NCBI GenBank assembly: GCA_017882025.1
Contig: JADGQG010000003.1
Span: forward strand, 1 to 28,055
Direction of reading: 5' to 3'
Origin: Chloroflexota bacterium
Lineage (GTDB): Bacteria; Chloroflexota; Limnocylindria; Limnocylindrales; CSP1-4
DNA: 28,055 nt
Shown one piece after another: positions 21,906 through 28,055 of the stretch. The notes under the pieces were generated by a model. It was not told the DNA's origin and did not search any database. It worked only from the letters and a program-made list of their open reading frames with translations. A program made the translations under genes and the position numbers. Each line of letters starts with the position of its first letter. The stretch's first letter is position 1.

Positions 21906-24437
21906 TCAGAGGAGGCTCTCCGGGTCCACGTCCACCGACCACGGGGGGCCCGGATCTCCCCCGAGCACGGCCACCGGATCGGCGCCGCGGAGCACGAGGT
22001 TGAAGCGCCAGCGTCCCCCCCGGCGCGGCACGTACGCCGGGGCGGGTCCAGCGATCGTGACCGGCGACGGCAGGGCGGCGGCGCGGGTGCGCAGCCGCTC
22101 GGCCATCCCGCGCGCCTCCGCGCGGGCAGCCTCGCGGTCCTCGGCGCCCACCGTGAGCTTGACGGTGCGCCCGAACGGAGGCGCGCCGAACCGCTTGCGG
22201 AGCGCCAGCTCGGCGAGGTAGAAGGCGTCCGCGTCGCCCGCCACGACCGCCCGGATCGCCGGATGGTCGGGCTGGTACGTCTGGATCACCGCCCGCCCGC
22301 GCCGCTCGCCCCGACCCGCGCGCCCGATCGCCTGGACCAGGAGCTGGTAGGTCCGCTCCGCGGCGCGCTCGTCGGGCAGCGTCAGCGCGATGTCGGCGGA
22401 GACGATACCAACCAGCGTCACCTCCGGCACGTCGAGGCCCTTCGTCACGAGGCTGGTCCCGACCAGGACGTCGATCCGGCCCTCCGTGAACGCATCGATC
22501 AGCCGCTCCGCGGCGCCCCGGCGCTCGACCACGTCTCGGTCCAGGCGGCCGACCCGGAGCGCCGGGAAGCGCGACCGGACCTCGCTCTCGAGTCGCTCCG
22601 TTCCGCCGCCGAGGAACCGGATGCGGGGCGAGCCGCAGGCCGGACACCGCGCGACCATCGGTGCCGCCGCCCCGCAATGGTGGCAGCGGAGCGTCATGCC
22701 CGCCTGGTGGTAGACGAGCGGCCGGGTGCACTCCTGGCATGCCTGCACGTGGCCGCAGTCGCGGCAGAGAACGGCCGATGCGGCCCCGCGCCTGTTGATG
22801 ACGAGGATCGCCCGGTCGCCCGCGCCCGGGTCCAGGGCCGCGATGAGCGCCGCCAGCCGATCCGAGAGCAGCCCGCGATTGCCAGCGGCGAGCTCCGCCC
22901 GGAGGTCGATCAGCTCCACGGCCGGTCCGACGCCCGCGGCGCGCTCGGCCAGCGTGCAGCGGCGATACACGCCTTCCCGCGCCAACCCGTAGGTCTCGAC
23001 GGACGGGGTCGCGCTCCCCAGGATCACGGCGGCGCCGGCCAGCCGACCCAGCGTCACCGCCAGGTCGCGGGCCTGGATCCGCGGCGTCCGGTCGCTCTTG
23101 AAGGCAGCGTCGTGCTCCTCGTCGACGATCACGAGCCCCACGTCCGGGAGCGGTGCCAGGACCGCGAGGCGAGTCCCGACGACTACGTCGACCGCACCCG
23201 CCCGGATCCGCCGCCATGCGTCCGCGCGCTCTCCCTCGCCGAGGCCCGAATGGAGGATCGCCACCTCGACCCCCAGCTCCGCGCGCAGCCGGTCGACGAG
23301 CGGGAGCGCTAGCGCGATCTCGGGCACGAGGATCAGTGCCGGGCGGCCCGCCTCGAGCACCGTCGCGATCGCCTCTGCGTAGACGGCGGTCTTGCCCGAG
23401 CCCGTCAGCCCGTCCACGAGGAGCGGCGTCGGGTCGCGCGCGGCGATGGCGGCAACGACGATGCGCAGCGCATCCGCCTGGGTCGTCGTCAGGTCGGATC
23501 CCGCCGGGCGGGCGCCGCGACGGCCCGTTCGTCGTCGCGTGGCGAGCGGGTCCCGCGTCACCTCGCGGGTGGCGAGCGCGACCAGGCCGCGCCGCGAGAG
23601 CGTCGCCGCCACCCCCTGGCCGTGGCGCTCCGCGAGCGCGGGCGCAGGGACGCCGGGATCGTCGGGCGCCGGCCCGGCAAGCTCGACGAGGAGCGCCCGC
23701 TGGCGCGGCCCGACCGGGCGGCCGTCGGGAGCGCGGGACCCGCCGGCAACCTCCCGTCCGGCATCGGTAATGCGGGCGATGCGCTCGTGGCGCGGCCCCG
23801 CGCCGGCCGCGCTGAGCGTCCATTCGAGGTGGACCCTGCCGTCGCTCTCGAGCGCCCGCAGCCGTCGGAGGAGGGCTGCCCGGCCGTCCGGCGCGGGCAG
23901 GTCCCGGACGGCCCGGGGGCCTCCGGCGAGCGCGAGGAGGAGGTCGGCCGTCGCGGGATCACGGCCGGGCTTCGAGGGTTCGGACCCGGGTGCGGGCGTC
24001 GGCGCGGGAGGATCGAGAGGCGTGGCCACCAGCTCGAGCTTCTCGAGCAGCCCGGGCGGGAGCATCGCCCGGATGGCAAGCGCTGGCGGGGCAAGGTAGT
24101 GCGCCGCGATCTCGCGTGCGAGCGCCAGCGCGAGCGGCGGCAGGAGCGGCCCGTCGGCGCGCACCCGCGCCCCCAGCGGCCGGGCCGTCACGCCATCCGG
24201 CGCCGGGGCGTCGCCCAGGACGATCCCCACGGCCGACCGGCGGCCCCATTCTACGAGGACCGCTTCGCCGGCGGCCACGTCGGCGAGCGAATCCGGGACG
24301 AGGTAGGTCCACGTTCGGCTCCCAGCAACGCCGGCCGCGTCCACCGCCACCTCCACGTGGCGTGCCGCTGGCGGCGCCTCGACCAGGCCGAGGTCGTGGC
24401 GGCCGATCACCGCGGCAGGCGGCCCGCCCTCCGCCAT
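21906..24437 (-). CDS. priA: Primosomal protein N' (PriA helicase)
   Basis: PriA recognises collapsed replication forks and reloads the replisome. The 843 residues are slightly longer than usual. The N-terminal DNA-binding part includes RTWTYLVPDSLADVAAGEAV. The helicase has Walker A LVDGLTGSGKTAVYAEAI (near 346), VLVPEIAL-type LILVPEIALALPL, DEEH (VIVDEEHDAAFKSDR, near 439) and ILGSATPSVE. The zinc domain has eight Cys in CRDC, CQEC, CHHC and CPAC pairs (about 555-605). The end has GTSLVTKGLDVPEVTLVGI and QAIGRAGRGERRG. The ATG is 4 bases after the gmk stop. The large insert at about 130-290 is Ala/Pro/Gly-rich and poorly conserved. Confidence 0.97.
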   Translation of the reverse strand: MAEGGPPAAVIGRHDLGLVEAPPAARHVEVAVDAAGVAGSRTWTYLVPDSLADVAAGEAVLVEWGRRSAVGIVLGDAPAPDGVTARPLGARVRADGPLLPPLALALAREIAAHYLAPPALAIRAMLPPGLLEKLELVATPLDPPAPTPAPGSEPSKPGRDPATADLLLALAGGPRAVRDLPAPDGRAALLRRLRALESDGRVHLEWTLSAAGAGPRHERIARITDAGREVAGGSRAPDGRPVGPRQRALLVELAGPAPDDPGVPAPALAERHGQGVAATLSRRGLVALATREVTRDPLATRRRTGRRGARPAGSDLTTTQADALRIVVAAIAARDPTPLLVDGLTGSGKTAVYAEAIATVLEAGRPALILVPEIALALPLVDRLRAELGVEVAILHSGLGEGERADAWRRIRAGAVDVVVGTRLAVLAPLPDVGLVIVDEEHDAAFKSDRTPRIQARDLAVTLGRLAGAAVILGSATPSVETYGLAREGVYRRCTLAERAAGVGPAVELIDLRAELAAGNRGLLSDRLAALIAALDPGAGDRAILVINRRGAASAVLCRDCGHVQACQECTRPLVYHQAGMTLRCHHCGAAAPMVARCPACGSPRIRFLGGGTERLESEVRSRFPALRVGRLDRDVVERRGAAERLIDAFTEGRIDVLVGTSLVTKGLDVPEVTLVGIVSADIALTLPDERAAERTYQLLVQAIGRAGRGERRGRAVIQTYQPDHPAIRAVVAGDADAFYLAELALRKRFGAPPFGRTVKLTVGAEDREAARAEARGMAERLRTRAAALPSPVTIAGPAPAYVPRRGGRWRFNLVLRGADPVAVLGGDPGPPWSVDVDPESLL

Positions 24438-24441
24438 CGGC

Positions 24442-25110
24442 CTAGACGACGACCCGGCGGTCGGGATGCTTCATCCGTTCGGCGCGGATGATCGCGTCGA
24501 TCTGCTCTGCCGTCCGCTCCACCTGGCCGTCCCCGTTGAGGACCACCTCGTCGTAGTCGCCCTGCCGGGCCAGCTCGATCGCGGCGTTGCGCTGGCGAAT
24601 CTCCAGCTCGCCCGCCGACTCTGTCGCGCGGGAGCGCAGGCGCCGGAAGAGCGCCTCCAGTGACGGCGGCACGACGAAGACGAGGAGGGCATCCGGGACG
24701 CAAGCCTTGACCGCCGCGGCTCCCTGCACGTCGATCTTGAGGATCACGTCGTGGCCGCAGGCGAGCGCACGGCGGACTTCGGCGCGCGGCGTCGCGTACA
24801 GGTTCCCGTGTACCTCGGCCCACTCGAGGAACGCCCCGGCGTCTCGCAGAGCACGAAACCGCTCCTGGGTCAGGAAGTGGTAGCTCCGTGCGTCTTCCTC
24901 GCCCGGCCGCGGAGCGCGCGTGGTGCAGGTCACCACGTAGTGATAGTCCGGGTCGCGCGGCCGAGCCCGCAGCGCCTTGATGATGGTGTCCTTGCCAACG
25001 CCTGACGGCCCCGAGACGACCACGAGCAGCGCGCCCGGTGCGCCCGCGCTCGGCGCGCCGAACAGCGGGTCGTCGGTTGAAGGCGCCGGGTCGAGCGGCC
25101 GCCCCCTCAT
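24442..25110 (-). CDS. gmk: Guanylate kinase
   Basis: Gmk phosphorylates GMP to GDP. The 222-residue chain begins with ~25 Pro/Gly/Ala-rich residues, then LLVVVSGPSGVGKDTIIKAL. The GMP-binding region has TTRAPRPGEEDARSYHFLTQERF and FLEWAEVHGNLYATP, then DVILKIDVQGAAAVK and the lid region SLEALFRRLRSRATES. The P-loop reads GPSGVGKDT, with Asp at the position usually held by Ser/Thr after the Lys (see findings). The ATG overlaps the rluD stop as ATGA. gmk just ahead of priA follows the Bacillus order, without rpoZ and coaBC between. Confidence 0.95.
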   Translation of the reverse strand: MRGRPLDPAPSTDDPLFGAPSAGAPGALLVVVSGPSGVGKDTIIKALRARPRDPDYHYVVTCTTRAPRPGEEDARSYHFLTQERFRALRDAGAFLEWAEVHGNLYATPRAEVRRALACGHDVILKIDVQGAAAVKACVPDALLVFVVPPSLEALFRRLRSRATESAGELEIRQRNAAIELARQGDYDEVVLNGDGQVERTAEQIDAIIRAERMKHPDRRVVV

Positions 25111-26069
25111 CGCGTCTGACCGGCGTCGGGTCCCGCCGTTCCGGGCGCCCCGGTCGCGATCGCGCGAAGCTGCCCGAGGACGGGCTCCAATGCCTCCGGA
25201 AGGGGCGCCTCGACCCGCACGAGGTCGCCCGTCGCAGGTGATGCGAAGACGATCCGCCAGGCATGCAGGAAGAGCCGCTCCAGGCCGTCCGGGCCGCGAC
25301 GCGAGGTCCCCGTGCCGTAGACGGGATCGCCCGCGACGGCATGGCCCAGGGCTGCCAGGTGGACCCTGATCTGGTGGGTCCGGCCGGTGACGAGGTCCAC
25401 TTCGAGCAGCGTCCAGCCGCGGAAGCGCTCGCGAACCCGGTACCCGGTGACGGACGGCCGTCCGTCGGGGACCACGGCCATCCGGGTCCGCTGCCTCGGA
25501 TCGCGCCCGATTGGCGCCTCGATCCGGCCGGCGGCCGCCTCTACGCTCCCCTGGACCAGCGCGAGGTATGTCTTCTTCACCCGGCGCGCCTTGAGCTGCG
25601 CCATGAGGCTGGTCTGGGCCGCGTCCGTCTTCGCAACCATGATCAGCCCGGACGTGTCGCGGTCCAGGCGATGGACAATCCCCGGCCGCTGGACGCCCGC
25701 GATGCCGCCGTATTCCGTGTCGCGCGCCAGGAGCGCATTGACCATCGTCCCGCTCCAGTGCCCGGGCGACGGGTGCACGACGAGCCCGGCGGGCTTGTTG
25801 ACCACCAGCACGTCCGGGTCCTCGTATAGAACCTCGAGCGGGATCGCCTCGGGCTCGATGTCGGTCGGCTGCGCCGCCGGAACGCGGAGGAGCAGCGCGT
25901 CCCCGGCCCGCACCACGGAGCGCGCCTTGAGGGGGACGCCGTCGACGGTGAGGTGCCCATCCGTGATCAGGCGCTGGATCCGGCTCCGCGAGAGGCCCGA
26001 GAGGTCCGAGGCGATGCGGTCCACGCGTCCACCCGAGCCATCCGGGACGACGAGGCGGAGCTCGGTCAT
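25107..26069 (-). CDS. rluD: Pseudouridine synthase, RluD/RluA family
   Basis: This enzyme isomerises uridines in rRNA. The 320 residues start with an S4 RNA-binding domain (about 14-75; RVDRIASDLSGLSRSRIQRLITDGHLTVDG). The catalytic domain has VLYEDPDVLVVNKPAGLVVHP, the catalytic Asp motif GIVHRLDRDTSGLIMVAK, and VTGRTHQIRVHLAALGHAVAGDPVYG. The frame is open upstream; ATG 26069 overlaps the lspA stop as ATGA. lspA-rluD is a very common pair (lspA-ylyB in Bacillus). The exact target site cannot be told from the sequence, so the RluD label is by family and neighbourhood. Confidence 0.94.
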   Translation of the reverse strand: MTELRLVVPDGSGGRVDRIASDLSGLSRSRIQRLITDGHLTVDGVPLKARSVVRAGDALLLRVPAAQPTDIEPEAIPLEVLYEDPDVLVVNKPAGLVVHPSPGHWSGTMVNALLARDTEYGGIAGVQRPGIVHRLDRDTSGLIMVAKTDAAQTSLMAQLKARRVKKTYLALVQGSVEAAAGRIEAPIGRDPRQRTRMAVVPDGRPSVTGYRVRERFRGWTLLEVDLVTGRTHQIRVHLAALGHAVAGDPVYGTGTSRRGPDGLERLFLHAWRIVFASPATGDLVRVEAPLPEALEPVLGQLRAIATGAPGTAGPDAGQTR

Positions 26070-26611
26070 CCGGCGATCCAGGGCCGACGACGCGAGGGCC
26101 AGAAGGCCATCAGGATCAGCAGGACCAGCGCCGTGCTGATCGCCGCATCCGCCACGTTGTAGGTGTAGAAGCGCAGGTCGCCGACGCCCATGTCGACGAA
26201 GTCGACGACGTAGCCCAGCCGCAGGCGATCGGCGAGATTTCCGACGGCGCCGCCGAGCAGGAGGCCGAGGGCGAGCGTCGCGAGCCAGCCGTTCGTGACC
26301 ACCGACCGCCCGTGGAACCAGACGATGAGCGCCACGACGCCGATGCTGAGCGCGGCGAACAGGACCGCCTGGTCCCGGAAGAGCCCGAAGAGCGCGCCCG
26401 TGTTGTGGACGTGCCAGATCCGGACGTAGTCGCCGAAGACCGGCAGGACCGAGCCGAACGCGACGGTGGCCACGACCCATGCCTTGGCGAGCTGGTCGGC
26501 GATCACGATGCCCGCCGCGAGGACCAGGAACGCGACCCAGTACAGCGATGCCCGGACCGGGGCGCTGGCCGGAATCGGGCTCGGCTCCACGGGGTGCGCC
26601 GCGTCACGCAT
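26066..26611 (-). CDS. lspA: Lipoprotein signal peptidase (signal peptidase II)
   Basis: LspA cleaves signal peptides of lipidated prolipoproteins in the inner membrane. The 181 residues hold a ~20-residue N-terminal tail and four hydrophobic segments, at about 23-42, 80-98, 107-127 and 155-172. The conserved motifs are VIADQLAKAWV, NTGALFGLF, the first catalytic Asp in GGAVGNLADRLRLGYVVDFVD and the second in YTYNVADAAIS. The ATG overlaps the ileS stop by eight bases (ATGCGTGA), so translation is likely coupled to ileS. The ileS-lspA pair is widespread. Confidence 0.96.
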   Translation of the reverse strand: MRDAAHPVEPSPIPASAPVRASLYWVAFLVLAAGIVIADQLAKAWVVATVAFGSVLPVFGDYVRIWHVHNTGALFGLFRDQAVLFAALSIGVVALIVWFHGRSVVTNGWLATLALGLLLGGAVGNLADRLRLGYVVDFVDMGVGDLRFYTYNVADAAISTALVLLILMAFWPSRRRPWIAG

Positions 26612-28055
26612 TCGCCAGCACCGCCCTGTCGCGGGGGACCGCCCGGCGGAGCGCGACGCGCGCCTCGCCGCCGGACAGCTTGACGGTCGCCGTCGGCCAG
26701 CCGACCGGCGGAGCGCTCATCGTGACGAGGTCGGCGAGCGTCTCGGCAGCGACCGCCTGGAGGTACGGGGCAATGCGCGCCGCGTCCACGCCGAGGTCCA
26801 CCACCAGGTCGATCCGGTCGTCGAGCTCCAGGCCGGTGTCGCGACGAAGGTCCTGGACCGCCCGCTGGAGCTCCCGTGCATCGCCCTCGGCGTGCAGCGC
26901 GTCGGTCAGCTCGATATCGATCACCACGACCAGCCCGTCATCGTGCGCGACCGCGGTCCCCTGGCGGGGCGAGGCAAGGATCTCCACTTCGTCCGGCGCG
27001 AGCACGACGCCCGCGAGGGCGACGCTCCCATCGGCGCGCACCTCGAACGCGCCATTGCGCGCCGCCGCCATCACGGCCGGGATCGCGGCGCCGAGCTTTC
27101 GGCCGATCTTCGGAAGGAGGGGCTTGATGCGCCGCTCGACGAGCTCCGACTCGTCCCCGATCCGAATGACCTCCTTGACGTTGACTTCTTCCGCGATGAC
27201 GCCGAGGAGCGCGTCGAGATCCGCGTGCGCGGCACCGGGGAGCGCGATCCAGAGACGCGCCAGCGGCTGGCGCATCTTCAGGCCGGCCTTCGAACGGAGC
27301 GTCCGTACCAGCTCGACGGCGCGCTGGGCGCGGGCCGTGGCCGTCTCGAGCGCCTCGTCGCGCAGGGGGGCGAGCTCGGCAGCCGGCCAGCGCGTCAGGT
27401 GGACGCTGTCGGGCACCTGCAGCCCCGCCTCGACGACGAGATTCTGGTGGATCGCCTCGGTCAGGAACGGGAGCAGCGGCGCCATCACCCGCGCCAGCCC
27501 GGTGAGGGCGACATGGAGCGTGGCGAACGCCGTGTCGCGGTCGGTGGGATCGTCCGAGCGCGAGAAGCGCTTCCGGTTCAGCCGCAGGTACCAGGTGGAA
27601 AGCTCGTCGATGAAGCGGGAGATCGTGCCCGCGGCAGCGTCCGGGTCGTAGTTCGCCAGGCGATCCTCAACGCGCGCGGCGACGCCGGCCAGGCGCGAGA
27701 GGATCCATCGGTCAAGCGGCGGACGTCCCGCGACCTTCGTCGGCTCCGGTGCCGTCGCCGCGTCGGCACCCGGCGACCAGCCCGCCAGCCGCGCATACGT
27801 CACGAAGAATGCGTAGACGTTCCAGAGCACCAGCAGCTCGCGGCGCGCCTCGTCGGCCGCATGCCAGCCGAACAGGATGTTGTCGTCGGGACGCGCGTTC
27901 GCGTACATCCAGCGCATCACGTCGACCCCCATCCGCTCGGCGGCCTCGTCGAACTCGATGGCGTTGCCCCAGCTCTTGTGCATGGGGCGGCCGTCCTCGC
28001 CGAAGAGCGTCGCGTAGCCGAAGATCGTCGTGAACGGCGCCTCGCGACGAAGGAC
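26604..28055 (-). CDS. ileS: Isoleucyl-tRNA synthetase, C-terminal part (5' end outside the window)
   Basis: IleRS charges tRNA-Ile. The visible 483 residues begin inside the catalytic domain (TTIFGYATLFGEDGRPMHKSWGN). The KMSKS loop reads PMHKS here. The motif is followed by AIEFDEAAERMGVDVMRWMYANARPDDNILFGW and the anticodon-binding helical domain, with FIDELSTWYLRLNRKRFS and LLPFLTEAIHQNLV. The C-terminal domain, with DDRIDLVVDLGVD, lacks the CxxC zinc ends of the E. coli type. This architecture fits the eukaryote-like IleRS class, with a second editing/anticodon C-terminal domain. The first part, including HIGH and the editing domain, lies beyond the window edge. It heads the leftward ileS-lspA-rluD-gmk-priA run. 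Confidence 0.95.
   Translation of the reverse strand, partial: VLRREAPFTTIFGYATLFGEDGRPMHKSWGNAIEFDEAAERMGVDVMRWMYANARPDDNILFGWHAADEARRELLVLWNVYAFFVTYARLAGWSPGADAATAPEPTKVAGRPPLDRWILSRLAGVAARVEDRLANYDPDAAAGTISRFIDELSTWYLRLNRKRFSRSDDPTDRDTAFATLHVALTGLARVMAPLLPFLTEAIHQNLVVEAGLQVPDSVHLTRWPAAELAPLRDEALETATARAQRAVELVRTLRSKAGLKMRQPLARLWIALPGAAHADLDALLGVIAEEVNVKEVIRIGDESELVERRIKPLLPKIGRKLGAAIPAVMAAARNGAFEVRADGSVALAGVVLAPDEVEILASPRQGTAVAHDDGLVVVIDIELTDALHAEGDARELQRAVQDLRRDTGLELDDRIDLVVDLGVDAARIAPYLQAVAAETLADLVTMSAPPVGWPTATVKLSGGEARVALRRAVPRDRAVLANA

Noticed and set aside
1..28055. CRISPR arrays, insertion sequences, tRNA genes, toxin-antitoxin or defence systems
   Set aside because: No regularly spaced repeats, transposase motifs, cloverleaf sequences or defence-type proteins were seen; nearly every base lies in a housekeeping gene.

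Overview
This is a dense, GC-rich (roughly 70% by eye) bacterial chromosome segment made almost entirely of core housekeeping genes. Twenty-seven protein genes are supported. Twenty-six read leftward (minus strand); only rpmB reads rightward. I see no mobile element, phage gene, CRISPR array, tRNA or rRNA. No gap between genes exceeds about 160 bases. About ten genes start with GTG and one (rnc) with TTG, and neighbours often overlap as ATGA, GTGA or TGATG, as expected for long co-transcribed units.

The gene mix suggests a high-GC member of the Chloroflexota (a Limnocylindria-like lineage would fit) or a nearby deep Terrabacteria lineage. Pointers are a SepIVA-like coiled-coil protein beside DUF177 and coaD, an Asp23-FakA-RecG block as in Firmicutes, and a divergent IleRS with MHKSWGN in place of KMSKS. 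The placement is an inference without any search.

Layout in transcription order (right to left). Block A: ileS (3' part), lspA, rluD, gmk, priA. Then a small unknown Ala-rich protein gene with its own candidate promoter, then a hairpin and a candidate leaderless promoter for def. Block B: def, fmt, rlmN, rpe, dtd. Block B ends against rpmB in a convergent gap holding two GC-rich hairpins. rpmB diverges from Block C: asp23-fakA-recG-rsmD-coaD-sepIVA-like-yceD-rpmF-plsX-asp23-nusB-acpP-rnc-smc-ftsY-ffh, then the start of an unknown membrane-anchored protein.

The genes cover aminoacylation and tRNA proofreading (ileS, dtd), N-terminal maturation of new proteins (fmt, def), SRP targeting and lipoprotein processing (ffh, ftsY, lspA), and ribosome parts and RNA processing or modification (rpmB, rpmF, rlmN, rluD, rsmD, rnc, nusB, yceD). 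They also cover fork rescue and chromosome organisation (recG, priA, smc), phospholipid and acyl carrier metabolism (plsX, acpP, fakA, coaD), and basic metabolism (gmk, rpe). The order closely follows, from memory, the Bacillus subtilis ileS-to-ffh region with the ylb-type rsmD-coaD-yceD-rpmF group inserted. I found no convincing new biological system. The most unusual points are a ~105-residue C-terminal extension on Rpe, substitutions in conserved motifs (RNase III, guanylate kinase, IleRS), the unknown gene between priA and def, and the regulatory architecture around rpmB and def.
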